Shown: one piece after another, positions 1 through 8,515 of the stretch
Layout: each line of letters starts with the position of its first letter
Position numbering within the stretch: the first letter of the stretch is position 1
Translations under genes and position numbers: made by a program
The notes under the pieces: generated by a model
What the model saw: only the letters and a program-made list of their open reading frames with translations
Database searches by the model: none
What the model was told of the DNA's origin: nothing
Assembly (NCBI GenBank): GCA_039199225.1
Contig: JBCCSZ010000053.1
Location: 1 to 30,366 of the forward strand
DNA: 30,366 nt
Source: JBCCSZ01 sp039199225
GTDB taxonomy: Bacteria > Bacteroidota > Bacteroidia > Chitinophagales > Saprospiraceae
Direction: 5' to 3'

Positions 1-290
1 CTAGAAGCGGTCAACCATCGAAAGCGGGAAGCCAATGCCATTTTGCCAATGCTCCCACCGCTTGGGTCACCTTGGCAGACAAGTTCCCAGGCGCGTAGGT
101 AGTCGTTTAGGAAAACGACATCCATTTCGTCGGAAAATGCCTTGAGGCGCTGTTCATCGATTTGATATTTTATGCCGAGGTACTTTTTGCGCTTCGAAAA
201 TAGAATCACTCCGACGTTTAGAAACTCTTCTCGCTCTACTTTCGGGACCACCCGGATGACTGCAAACTCGTATGTCACTCTATCTTGCAT
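1..290 (-). CDS. DUF3037 family protein (3' end cut by window edge)
   Basis: The reading frame opens with MQDRVTYEFAVIRVVPKVER and stays open to the window edge, giving about 96 residues. The start, followed by a 'VGVILFS' strand and the 'RLKAF' segment, is the pattern I know from DUF3037 proteins, whose biochemical role is unknown to me. The ATG at 288-290 lies inside the end of the upstream HipA-like gene, with an 11-base overlap, so the two are very likely translationally coupled. In other genomes DUF3037 proteins often sit directly after a HipA-like kinase, and the pair may act together (inference). The true C-terminus is outside the window. Confidence 0.8.
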   Translation of the reverse strand, partial: MQDRVTYEFAVIRVVPKVEREEFLNVGVILFSKRKKYLGIKYQIDEQRLKAFSDEMDVVFLNDYLRAWELVCQGDPSGGSIGKMALASRFRWLTAS

Positions 291-1059
291 CGGCAGCTTC
301 TTTGGCGAGTAAATCGATCTTGCTGAGCTTGGCATTCAGGAATTGTGTGTAGGCAGTTCTCATTTCCTCCGGAGACAATGTATTTGATGCTTCAATCAGC
401 CAATCTTCCGGAATGGTCGATATGATGGCAGCGATCTTATCTTCTGTAATGGTCGTCTGAATGTCTTGAGCCGCCGTTGTAAGCTGCTCCGCTCTTTCCA
501 GTAATACATGGTCTTTTATATTGGGGAATGTCCTGTCGAGATGCATTTTCCAATTTTTCCAGTTGTGGTGAAAATACAAGCTGGCACCATGGTCGATCAG
601 CCACAATTCGCTGTTCCAATTCAGCAGGTTGGTATTTTTAGCCGTTCGATCGATATTGGTGATGATGCTGTCCAACAAAACCACCTTAGAGGCCGTCAGG
701 GCATCTGCGATGGAGACCAATGGGTCGTAGGTGATGGCTCCTGATAAAAAGTGTAAACCCAGATTGAGTCCGACGCTGAACCGCAATAAGTCTTGGATTT
801 CTTCATCCGGTTCTGTTTTACTGAAGGAATCGTCTAAGTTCATAAAAACCAGCTCGGGAACCTTGAGTCCCATGGCTCTGGCCAGTTCGCCCCCGATCAA
901 TTCTGCAATCAACGCCTTTTTGCCCTGACCGGCTCCCCGGAACTTGAGGACGTACAAAAAGTCGTCGTCGGCCTTGACGATGGCCGGAAGCGAGCCCCCT
1001 TCCCGCAGGGGCTTTAGATATTGGATGACGTTGACCGTCCGAATGTCGAGTTGGTGCAT
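280..1059 (-). CDS. HipA-like kinase domain protein (HipA_2 type)
   Basis: A 259-residue protein with the core of a HipA-type kinase fold. The nucleotide-binding lysine is probably K39 in 'YVLKF'. The catalytic loop reads N135-I-D137-R-T-x-x-N142-T-N144, and the metal-binding Asp is D156 in 'LIDHG', replacing the usual DFG-like motif. It is much shorter than classical HipA toxins (about 440 residues) and no HipB antitoxin-like DNA-binding gene is adjacent, so it is the stand-alone HipA_2 type rather than a proven toxin. Its partner is the overlapping DUF3037 gene. Kinase activity is plausible because the key residues are kept; substrate and role are unknown. Confidence 0.75.
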   Translation of the reverse strand: MHQLDIRTVNVIQYLKPLREGGSLPAIVKADDDFLYVLKFRGAGQGKKALIAELIGGELARAMGLKVPELVFMNLDDSFSKTEPDEEIQDLLRFSVGLNLGLHFLSGAITYDPLVSIADALTASKVVLLDSIITNIDRTAKNTNLLNWNSELWLIDHGASLYFHHNWKNWKMHLDRTFPNIKDHVLLERAEQLTTAAQDIQTTITEDKIAAIISTIPEDWLIEASNTLSPEEMRTAYTQFLNAKLSKIDLLAKEAADAR

Positions 1060-1073
1060 CTGTGTTAGCTGGC

Positions 1074-1883
1074 TTATTTATCCATTTTTTTTCCTTTGAT
1101 CATTGCAAAGGTAGTTGCTTTTTCCTCTTCGAATTGCAGCTTGCTGACCTTGCCAAAACCTCGTTTCTTTCCGGTACTTTTTTCTGCCTCGTTCCACTTG
1201 TAAAAAGTCCAACTCATCGGAAAGGGGATGCCTTCCACTTCTTCGTAATCGCTGTACACAATAAGGCTGGGCGACTTTTCGGCTTCTTCCTGTGAGCGGC
1301 TGTAGGTGACGATGTATGCCATGGCGTGAATGAGCTTCGTCTCGGGGTCTTGAAACAGCAAATACCAGTCGTCGGGCGCATCTCCTGTGCCACTTGAAAA
1401 GCGCAACTTCCCCAATTCGTAGACCTTTCCGTCGAGGGAATCCCGACCCAGCAATTCCCACTTGGTACCAGGATCGCTGAGTTTGTAGGCCACCTGGAAG
1501 AAATACTGCCAGGTAAAGATATCGAATCTGGCACTGGGCCAGTCAGCTGTATCGGGAGACAGCCAGACATCTTGTCCGTCAAACAGCGTGGTAGCACCAT
1601 CGGAGCGGGTGACATGTATCTTGCTGGAATTGGTTCGAGAGACAATAGTGGCCTGGGCATAAGGCTTGCCACCAAAGTTGAGTTCCAGATCGAGGGAAAC
1701 GACTTCCTTTTGGTGAAAACGCTCGGCTTGGTGGGCTGTTTCCAATGCTGCGACATAGGGATTAGCTGCCTTGGGTTGTTCTACTTTGGCAGGCGCTTTT
1801 TCCGCTGTCGCATCGCCAGAAGGCTGGCAGCCTATGAAGAGAAGGATGGCACAAAGGAGGCAAACAGCATAGGTGATTCTCAT
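1074..1883 (-). CDS. Predicted outer-membrane lipoprotein, LolA/DUF6503-like fold
   Basis: I place the start at the ATG at 1881-1883 because it gives a clean lipoprotein signal, MRITYAVCLLCAILLFIGC, with the lipidated cysteine at residue 19. The 24 upstream in-frame residues look unlike a signal. The 269-residue product has a low-complexity Ala/Lys/Glu linker and then a beta-rich region (about residues 55-250: 'LDLELNFGGKPYAQA', 'TLFDGQDVWLSP', 'LIVYSDYEEVEGIPFPMSWTFYKW'). That order of strands resembles Bacteroidota DUF6503/LolA-like outer-membrane-sorting-type proteins. The family assignment is moderate. It is divergent from the radical SAM gene at 2035, and a TATCTTTA box on its strand (1904-1911) may be its -7 element. 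Confidence 0.72.
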   Translation of the reverse strand: MRITYAVCLLCAILLFIGCQPSGDATAEKAPAKVEQPKAANPYVAALETAHQAERFHQKEVVSLDLELNFGGKPYAQATIVSRTNSSKIHVTRSDGATTLFDGQDVWLSPDTADWPSARFDIFTWQYFFQVAYKLSDPGTKWELLGRDSLDGKVYELGKLRFSSGTGDAPDDWYLLFQDPETKLIHAMAYIVTYSRSQEEAEKSPSLIVYSDYEEVEGIPFPMSWTFYKWNEAEKSTGKKRGFGKVSKLQFEEEKATTFAMIKGKKMDK

Positions 1884-2012
1884 GGTTTTGCTTTTAGTAG
1901 GCGTAAAGATAGCTGAAAGTCTGAATTGAAAGCATCCTGCCAAAGACAAATGCAAAATCCTTGGAGATGGAGACGGATGAAGCGACTGATCATAGAGTCC
2001 GTTTTTTTGTCC

Positions 2013-2020
2013 TATCTTTG
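2013..2020 (+). promoter_or_regulatory. TAnnTTTG -7 box for the radical SAM/glycosyltransferase operon
   Basis: TATCTTTG matches the Bacteroidota housekeeping -7 consensus TAnnTTTG and ends 14 bases before the ATG at 2035, so the leader would be very short. No convincing TTG -33 element is present at the usual spacing. Confidence 0.5.
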
Positions 2021-2034
2021 CAAAAAATTAGCTT

Positions 2035-3342
2035 ATGGTATTGGAAAGCTCTCCTTATGTGTTGTATGCCGATGGAGAAGGTAATGTTTTTGAAGATACG
2101 ACCCTGTATGCTTGTGGTCGCAGTGGTTTTTACGCCCAGCCAGTAGAGCCTTCCGATTGGATTCTGCTTCCAGAGGGTGGCAACCTCTATGAGTTGCATG
2201 GCAGAAAGGCCGTCGGTATCGATGTAGAAACGGGGGAAATGCGCTTGTGTGAACTCGGATGTGCGGTGGCTGCCTTTATTCCGCCAGCTCATGCGGGCCT
2301 GTACCATGCCGCCTATGTGAACGAACCAGATGCGCCTGTGCTGCCTTTGTTTTGCTACACGGCTGCTGCTTGGTTAGACGATGAATTCTACGTGACGGCT
2401 GTTCGAATAGAGTCTGACATACGCCAGGAAGCGGAAGGCTACGACGACGATATGGTCGAATCGGGCATTGCTGAGCAATTGGCGCGCTTTCCAAACAACC
2501 GAGTGGTAGAACATCTGGCGCACAACTGCGCCCAAACGTACACCTGCCCGGCCGCCCGTAACTACTTCATGGGCCGTTGGGAATGTCCAGTACCCAGTTC
2601 CCCTGCCTGTAACTCCAATTGCGTTGGTTGCATTTCCCTACTACCCGAGGAGGAGCCCATTATCTCCAGTCACGATCGCCTGGATTTCAAGCCACTGGCT
2701 GGCGAGATTGTAGAATATACGGTAGACCATTTGATGAATGCGCCATTTCCGATCATCAGCTTTGGCCAGGGCTGCGAAGGAGAACCCCTGCTGATGTGGG
2801 AAACACTGGTCGATGCCATTCAACAAATCCGAAAATTTACCGATCGGGGCAGCATCAACATCAATACCAATGGCAGCATGCCCAAGGCTGTCGATGCTCT
2901 TTGCAAAGCAGGGCTGAACAGCATTCGGGTGAGTACCAATTCGGCCCAAGAATCGCTTTACTTACCTTATTATCGCCCAAATAACTATGTCTTTGAGGAT
3001 ATAGTGGAAAGCCTGCGGATTGTCAATCGGCACGGCGGCTGGACAAGCATCAATTACTTTGTCTTTCCAGGGTTGACAGATAGCTTTGACGAATACGAAG
3101 CACTCCGAAAGCTGATACGCGAAACCGGCTTGAAAATGATCCAATGGCGCAACTTCAACATCGATCCAGATTGGTATTTGGAACGGGTCGGATTGACAGT
3201 AACGGGAGAGGCAATGGGCGTCAAGGAGCTGATGCGTCGCATAAAGGAAGAGTTTCCCCACATTGAATATGGCTATTTCAATCCGCCAATGGAGCGAATT
3301 CAGGGAGACTTTAAAAAGGACTTTGCAGGAGGGGTAGGGTAA
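2035..3342 (+). CDS. Radical SAM protein of uncharacterised family
   Basis: A 435-residue protein. The [4Fe-4S]/SAM-binding motif is C192-x3-C196-x2-C199 ('CNSNCVGC'). It is followed by the glycine-rich SAM-binding stretch 'FGQGCEGEP' (243-251) and 'INTNGS' (276-281), so the partial TIM barrel covers about residues 185-400. The first 180 residues form a family-specific N-terminal domain with further cysteines (C27, C72, C76, C107, C165, C171, C184), some of which could bind a second cluster or zinc (inference). I recognise the pattern 'FGQGCEGEP...NTNGS...YYRP' from a conserved radical SAM family with no assigned reaction. The stop codon touches the start of the next gene, a glycosyltransferase, so the two are co-translated. 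Confidence 0.85.
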   Translation: MVLESSPYVLYADGEGNVFEDTTLYACGRSGFYAQPVEPSDWILLPEGGNLYELHGRKAVGIDVETGEMRLCELGCAVAAFIPPAHAGLYHAAYVNEPDAPVLPLFCYTAAAWLDDEFYVTAVRIESDIRQEAEGYDDDMVESGIAEQLARFPNNRVVEHLAHNCAQTYTCPAARNYFMGRWECPVPSSPACNSNCVGCISLLPEEEPIISSHDRLDFKPLAGEIVEYTVDHLMNAPFPIISFGQGCEGEPLLMWETLVDAIQQIRKFTDRGSININTNGSMPKAVDALCKAGLNSIRVSTNSAQESLYLPYYRPNNYVFEDIVESLRIVNRHGGWTSINYFVFPGLTDSFDEYEALRKLIRETGLKMIQWRNFNIDPDWYLERVGLTVTGEAMGVKELMRRIKEEFPHIEYGYFNPPMERIQGDFKKDFAGGVG

Positions 3343-4572
3343 ATGACGACTTCATCCAATATGGCTAGCATGAAAATCGGAATGATCTTAGACAACCCAT
3401 TTCCGCCCGACCCCCGGGTAGAAAATGAGGCAGTTACCTTGATCCAGCAAGGGCATGAGGTGTTCTTGTATTGTCTGGACTACAGCCAGGACCAGGCGGC
3501 GGTCGAGGAGGTCAATGGCATTCAGGTGCGCCGGTTCTGGGTGCCGACTTATCTGAAGAGCGTTTCGGCCCTGGCTTATACCATTCCGTATTACCACAAT
3601 TACCTACACAAAAGCATTCGGGAATTCTTGGAGAAGGAGCAAATCGATGTGATCCACGTACACGATATGCAGATCGCCCGGGCAGTCTTCCGGGTCAATG
3701 AGAAGCTGAAGAAACCGCTGGTGCTGGATTTGCACGAGAATCGCCCGGAGATTATGAAGTTTTACACCCATGTTCAATCGGGCCTTGGGCAGTTAACCAT
3801 TTACCCATCGATCTGGAAAAAAAGGGAGTTTCAATTCATCCGGGCAGCCACAAAAACGGTGGTGGTAACCGAAGAGGCTAAGGCTTATTATGTCGCCCAG
3901 ACCGGCCGCTCGCCCCAAGACTTCATCGTTGTACCCAATACCGTCCGCAAGGCATTTTACCAAACCCCCTTCATCGATGCCAAAATTGTCAAGCGCTACC
4001 GCCCTTACTTTACCCTTTTGTATTTGGGGGATACGGGCGAGCGAAGAGGTCTCAAAACAGTGGTGGAGGCAATGCAATACATCTTGCCGGAAATCCCAGA
4101 GATTCGCTTTGTGTGCGTCGGCAAAAGTAAATCTGATCCACAGCTCAAAGCATACATTCGCTCGATGGGCGTAGAGGAGCAAGTGGAGATGGCTGGCTGG
4201 CAAGACTTTCGGCTTTTCCAATCCTACATCGAGGCCAGTTCGATTTGTGTCAGCCCCCTGCATCGCAACTTACACCACGATACGACCTTTGCCAACAAAG
4301 TATTTCAATACCTATCCCTCCGAAAACCCGTTATTGTCAGCAATTGTCCTTCTCAGGAAAATCTTATCCATCAGTACGATTGCGGGCTGGTCTTCCAGGA
4401 AAGAGATGCAGCCGACTTTGCCGAACAGGTTTTGAAGCTCTACAAGGATGCGCCTCTTCGAAAGCGGCTGGGCGAAAACGGCCGTCGGATGGTGGAACAA
4501 CACATGAATTGGGACATTTCTTCTACCCAACTCAATGCACTCTACCGTGATTTTGCTCAGAAAATAGGCTGA
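3343..4572 (+). CDS. GT4 family glycosyltransferase
   Basis: A 409-residue GT-B enzyme expected to transfer a sugar from a nucleotide-sugar donor to a lipid- or glycan-type acceptor at the cytoplasmic face. The N-terminal acceptor domain begins 'MILDNPFPPDPRVENEA' (14-30) and contains 'VIHVHD' (103-108). The C-terminal donor domain starts near residue 222 ('FTLLYLGD') and carries 'FANKVFQYLSLRKPVIVS' (316-333), the usual GT4 donor-site helix. The annotated ATG immediately follows the upstream TAA (TAAATG). An internal ATG at 3370 would remove nine residues and fits the conserved 'MKIGMI' start equally well. Coupling with the radical SAM gene suggests one pathway, but the product cannot be told from sequence. 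Confidence 0.88.
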   Translation: MTTSSNMASMKIGMILDNPFPPDPRVENEAVTLIQQGHEVFLYCLDYSQDQAAVEEVNGIQVRRFWVPTYLKSVSALAYTIPYYHNYLHKSIREFLEKEQIDVIHVHDMQIARAVFRVNEKLKKPLVLDLHENRPEIMKFYTHVQSGLGQLTIYPSIWKKREFQFIRAATKTVVVTEEAKAYYVAQTGRSPQDFIVVPNTVRKAFYQTPFIDAKIVKRYRPYFTLLYLGDTGERRGLKTVVEAMQYILPEIPEIRFVCVGKSKSDPQLKAYIRSMGVEEQVEMAGWQDFRLFQSYIEASSICVSPLHRNLHHDTTFANKVFQYLSLRKPVIVSNCPSQENLIHQYDCGLVFQERDAADFAEQVLKLYKDAPLRKRLGENGRRMVEQHMNWDISSTQLNALYRDFAQKIG

Positions 4573-4879
4573 TAGGCCCGAATTTACACTCATTTGCAAC
4601 ATCATTGCAGTGTTGGAAGAACAATTCTCCTCATATTGCGACTCAACCCACAAATCATTAACGAAAAGGCACGAGCCACAGTCCGGCTCACGCGTAAAAA
4701 TCTAGTGGGCAACTTCACTCCTTCCTTTTGAGCCATCCGTAAAAGTGGTGGTACGAATCGTCGGGAAGCGGGTGTCATTTTGCGGCCCACAGTGACGTTT
4801 AAACCTCTTATCGAAGCTGAATTGGAATCTTCCTTTTCAGCTTTTTTTCTACCTTTGGGCCAGATTAAAACGACTTACT
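4573..4879. other. Intergenic region, 307 bp, no gene seen
   Basis: I see no credible coding frame. A short 5-bp hairpin (GAGCC at 4673-4677 with GGCTC at 4685-4689) is present but lacks a T-tract, so I do not call a terminator. The only clear signal is the -7 box before the exonuclease gene. Confidence 0.5.
4850..4857 (+). promoter_or_regulatory. TAnnTTTG -7 box for the exonuclease-like gene
   Basis: TACCTTTG matches the Bacteroidota -7 consensus and lies 22 bases before the ATG at 4880. A TTG occurs at 4822-4824, but 25 bases away, longer than the usual gap to a -33 element. Confidence 0.5.
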
Positions 4880-5461
4880 ATGTACCTTTTTTTCGACGTC
4901 GAAACGGCCGGCAAGCCACGCTCCTGGAAGGCACCTGCTTCAGATACGTTTAACTGGCCCCGCATCGTGGACATTGCCTGGATGGTCTACGATGAAAACC
5001 GCAACCAAATCGACAAACAGCGCTTCATCATTCAACCCGAAGGTTTTGAAATTCCCTACGAGGCAGAGCGCATCCACGGGATCGATACCGACAAGGCTCG
5101 GGAGGAAGGTGTCCCGGTGAAAGGGGTGTTGGAATCTTTTGCCAAGGCGATCGATGCGGCCACCTACATCATTGCTCACAACATGAACTACGCTCAAAAT
5201 GTCATCGGGGCCGAGTTTTACCGCAAGAGCATTTCTCACCGCCTTCCACAGTCGGAGACTTATTGCACCATGCAGGAAAGTACCTACTACTGCAAGTTGC
5301 CAGGCACAAAGGGACGCTACAAATGGCCTTCCCTGCAGGAACTCAACCGAAAAGTCTATGGTGAAGGCTATCTGAGAGATGGGTCGGCACTCAACGACGT
5401 TCAAGTCTGCGCCAACTGTTTTTTCAAATTGGTAGATATTGAAGCAATCGATATTTTCTAA
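4880..5461 (+). CDS. DnaQ-like (DEDDh-fold) exonuclease domain protein, catalytically degenerate
   Basis: A 193-residue protein with the RNase H-like exonuclease fold of the DNA polymerase III epsilon group. Motif I is intact (D6 and E8 in 'FFDVETAG'). Motif II reads 'AHNMNYAQNVIGAE' (99-112): the position normally holding the second catalytic Asp in family members ('AHNxxFD') is A105. Motif III reads 'GSALND' (168-173): the Asp D173 is kept, but the general-base His expected five residues before it is G168. Two of five catalytic residues are therefore missing at separate sites, which argues for an inactive or nucleic-acid-binding role rather than a sequencing error. The rest of the fold looks well conserved. 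Its stop overlaps the stop of the opposing CHAT gene. Confidence 0.82.
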   Translation: MYLFFDVETAGKPRSWKAPASDTFNWPRIVDIAWMVYDENRNQIDKQRFIIQPEGFEIPYEAERIHGIDTDKAREEGVPVKGVLESFAKAIDAATYIIAHNMNYAQNVIGAEFYRKSISHRLPQSETYCTMQESTYYCKLPGTKGRYKWPSLQELNRKVYGEGYLRDGSALNDVQVCANCFFKLVDIEAIDIF

Positions 5462-8379
5462 GCCTCCCGCCTGCGGCTTCCCCACAGCAAGCCAAAACCG
5501 ATTCCAGCTAACAACAAAGCGCCTAACAAAATCCAATTGATGGCAGTGGATAATTCCTCCAAAGGCCGTCCGTTGCCATATTGGACAAATGCACTCCAAT
5601 AGTAGGGGTGCTGCTGTGCTTTGTTGGCGGAGGCCAGGTAGTCCAGCTTTGCCAGTCGCAAGGCGGCCTGCTTTGATCGTCCTTCCTTCAGGTGCTTGTA
5701 AAAGTTCGTCATAATATCAGAAGTCGCACAGTCATCAACCGACCAAAGGCTCATGACCGTACTAGCGCAGCCGGCTGTCATAAACCCCCGTGCTAAGCTC
5801 ATCACGCCCTCACCCCGCAACAACTTGCCAGAGCCAGTATTGCAGGCACTCAGGACGACCAGTTCGGATTGCAGCTGCGTATTGTAGAGATCGTAGATCG
5901 ACAAATAATCGTCCGCCAGATATATTTTACTAAACATGGGGTCCTGCTCGTCCACACAGGCATGCGTCGCCAGATGCAGTATTTGCGACTGGGCCGCATA
6001 CTGTTCAAAGGCTGGCTTGCCGGCCTCCTTGGCCACTAATTGGGTGCCACCGAGCATCTCGCCAATGGCCTTGATTTCAGATTGGTTGCAGCGCAGGCTG
6101 TACAATTGGTCGGAGGTGCAAGAGCGTACCGCATCGGCAAATACCGGACTGAAGGAAGGGGCAAAACCGATGAAGGGCTGTTCGAAATCGATGTTTTCCT
6201 TCTCCTGGCTGCGGCTCCACAGGGTCGCTGAGTAGTCATAGCTCAACAAATACTGCTCTAGGAGATAATCCACCTTATCGGGATGAAATCCTGCGGATGC
6301 GTCCTGGACTGGGTTGGTCAGTAGCAAATCGAATGGAAGAAAAGCCAGGGTGTAGTCGGGTATGATCAGCAATTGTTCGATGTCTTGAGGGAGTAGGGTG
6401 GTGGCTGGTCGAATCAATTGTTGGTACAGCTCGTGGGCATTTCGGGTGAATTGTAAATAAGTCTCGGCCGATAATCCGCCTTCCGGAGATTGCCGGGCGA
6501 ATTGCCGCAAGCTTTCTATGGCCAAGTCTGTTTTTGAGGTCGCATCAATGGAAGCCACCTGTAGGCCGTTGGCCGTTAGTACGAAGACATACCACTGCTT
6601 TTCGCCGGCAAAATATTCCAGCAAGGCACTTGAAGAACTGGCCAGTTGCTGTTGTAGTTTGGGGAGGTCCAAGGTATTGTCTTGGTATTTGAGTTTGTGG
6701 TAGAGCGGAAAGTCGGATTCCAGTCGGCTGCTCAGCCAGTCGTATTGTTGGTCCAACTTAAAAATCTGCTCTTGCCAGCGTTTGATCTTATCGGCATCGG
6801 CCTTTTCCTTTTTCTGTTTTTCCTCCAGTATTTTCTTTTGGTAAAAAGCCAGGTCGGTGCGGAGGTTTTCCTCCTGTTCGCGCAGGCTGTCCGGCAAACC
6901 CGCAAATCCACTGGCCTGTCGGGCATTGATGGATTCCAGGAGCAGCAAAGCCTTGTTGCTCTCCGCCAGTCGAAAGGCACTTTCCAGAAAGCCGGGATCA
7001 TTGGTCTTTTGGTGCAGCGCCAGGGCCGTGGCGATGGCCCCTTCGTAAATATCGACCGACTTTTCGGCCAGGGCATTCTTGGCATCTGTGGTTAGGACAC
7101 CTCTGCGCATTTTGGCGATCAAGTCGGCGGCTGTGTGGAAGGTGGCCAGGCTGAGGCGCAGTTGTTCTTCATCGGCACTTTGTTGGGCCAATTGGAGGAG
7201 GAGTTGCGCTTTGCCGTGGAGGATGTTGAGGGCATCAGGTGGGGCCAGGAGTTGGTCGGCGGGTGGATTGGCCAGGGATGTGGGGAGGGCGTAGCCCGGG
7301 GCGAGGGTGGTGAGCCCTTTTTGGTAGTAGTCGAGTGCTTGTTGGTTTTGTTGGAGTTGTTCGTATAGGTCGGCGGTGGCAGCGAGCTTGCGAGCGATTT
7401 TGGGGTAGGAGTTGTTTCGGTAGTTTAGTTGGGCCAGCCGATTGGCATTTTGGAGATTTTCGAGTGCTTGTTTATAATTACCCTCTTCTTTATCGATGCG
7501 CGCCAGTAATTCATAGGTGAAAGCTTTGCGAAAGGCTTTGTCGTCTTTTTGGAGGGAGAGCGCCTGTTGGGCATAAGTTTTGGCTGCCTGTTGCTTTTGG
7601 TCCAGCATCATCACTTCCACCAGTCCATGCAAAGTAGAAATGCGATTTATAGCAGCAATTTTAAATTTGGAGGCATCAAACTCCTTGACAATGGACAGGC
7701 TTTTGTTCAAGTACACCCTGGCAGAGTCGTATTGGCCCAATTCCTGAAAGGTCAGCCCAATATCTTTGTAGTTGTTACTCAATTCCAGCTGAACAAGCTC
7801 ATCACTCTTTTGCCTGTAGCGCAAAGCCTCCTTTTGATAGGCCAAAGCCTTTTGGAGGTTGTTCATAACAAAGGCATTGGTACCAAGATTTTGATAAGTT
7901 TTTGAAATCTGTTTGTAGGCGTTGGTATTTTTCAGGTTGAGGCTTAAAATCTTTTTGAGGAGCCGATCATTTTTGGAATAAGCACCTTTGTTGTAGTAAT
8001 ACGCTGTCAGATTGTTCAATGCATCCTGGTATAGCGAATGACTGGGTCCTAAGTGTTCCCTGGCAGTATCAAACGCCTTTTGTGAATAGGACTGAAGTGT
8101 TTCGTAATCACTTTTGTAGTAACTGACAACTGCTAATCCATTGAGGAGCTTGATGTAGGATTCCCAATCTTCTATCTTTTGATAAATAGCGGCGGCAGAT
8201 AAATAGTAAACTTCGCTGCTGTCTAAGTTGATGGTAAATAATTTGATTCCTTTCTTTTTCAGACTATCAGCTTGTGACCTCAGTACATCCGATGCATCGG
8301 TTGCTGGTGTTTGTGCTGCTGAAGACAAAGAGATCAGACTCCATAGGGATATTAGGAAATAACGTACAGGCTTGATCAT
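5458..8379 (-). CDS. Exported TPR-CHAT domain protein (caspase-like protease)
   Basis: I start at the ATG at 8377-8379, which gives a signal peptide (MIKPVRYFLISLWSLISLSSAAQ). The product is 973 residues. Residues about 30-400 are tetratricopeptide repeats ('AYQKEALRYRQKS', 'YDSARVYLNKSLSIVKEF', 'ALDYYQKGL'). Residues about 490-560 are a charged coiled coil. The C-terminal CHAT domain, a caspase-like peptidase fold, carries the dyad H806 in 'HLATHAC' and C846 in 'LSACNTG', so it should be active. A single transmembrane helix ('WILLGALLLAGIGFGLLWG') followed by SRRREA ends the protein. A signal peptide plus a C-terminal anchor with positive tail predicts a periplasm-facing, inner-membrane-anchored protease (inference). 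TPRs probably recognise a protein partner. The substrate is not evident from the neighbours. Confidence 0.88.
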   Translation of the reverse strand: MIKPVRYFLISLWSLISLSSAAQTPATDASDVLRSQADSLKKKGIKLFTINLDSSEVYYLSAAAIYQKIEDWESYIKLLNGLAVVSYYKSDYETLQSYSQKAFDTAREHLGPSHSLYQDALNNLTAYYYNKGAYSKNDRLLKKILSLNLKNTNAYKQISKTYQNLGTNAFVMNNLQKALAYQKEALRYRQKSDELVQLELSNNYKDIGLTFQELGQYDSARVYLNKSLSIVKEFDASKFKIAAINRISTLHGLVEVMMLDQKQQAAKTYAQQALSLQKDDKAFRKAFTYELLARIDKEEGNYKQALENLQNANRLAQLNYRNNSYPKIARKLAATADLYEQLQQNQQALDYYQKGLTTLAPGYALPTSLANPPADQLLAPPDALNILHGKAQLLLQLAQQSADEEQLRLSLATFHTAADLIAKMRRGVLTTDAKNALAEKSVDIYEGAIATALALHQKTNDPGFLESAFRLAESNKALLLLESINARQASGFAGLPDSLREQEENLRTDLAFYQKKILEEKQKKEKADADKIKRWQEQIFKLDQQYDWLSSRLESDFPLYHKLKYQDNTLDLPKLQQQLASSSSALLEYFAGEKQWYVFVLTANGLQVASIDATSKTDLAIESLRQFARQSPEGGLSAETYLQFTRNAHELYQQLIRPATTLLPQDIEQLLIIPDYTLAFLPFDLLLTNPVQDASAGFHPDKVDYLLEQYLLSYDYSATLWSRSQEKENIDFEQPFIGFAPSFSPVFADAVRSCTSDQLYSLRCNQSEIKAIGEMLGGTQLVAKEAGKPAFEQYAAQSQILHLATHACVDEQDPMFSKIYLADDYLSIYDLYNTQLQSELVVLSACNTGSGKLLRGEGVMSLARGFMTAGCASTVMSLWSVDDCATSDIMTNFYKHLKEGRSKQAALRLAKLDYLASANKAQQHPYYWSAFVQYGNGRPLEELSTAINWILLGALLLAGIGFGLLWGSRRREA

Positions 8380-8444
8380 GACAATTAGACATAATTGAGT
8401 AGGATAAAAGTACGCAATAAGAGGGAAGGGAAAGAAATATCGGC

Positions 8445-8496
8445 TTGAAGAAAGAGGCGGTTTCAATTCTGTCGGAAAAAGGTGAATTGAAACCGC
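8445..8496 (-). terminator. Intrinsic terminator after the 351-residue T9SS gene
   Basis: A perfect 13-bp inverted repeat, GCGGTTTCAATTC (8457-8469) with GAATTGAAACCGC (8484-8496), has a 14-base loop. On the minus strand it is followed by a T-rich stretch (CTCTTTCTTC). It lies 20 bases beyond the stop at 8516. Confidence 0.75.
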
Positions 8497-8515
8497 ACTC
8501 TAGAAAGGCGTTCTA

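Noticed and set aside
4602..4790. 62-codon minus-strand frame in the gap before the exonuclease gene
   Set aside because: No start signal, no likeness to known proteins, arginine-rich chance composition.
8395..8420. GCAATAAG on the plus strand upstream of the CHAT gene, as a further ECF-type motif
   Set aside because: TTAC is absent at the 16-base distance and the orientation is away from the CHAT gene.
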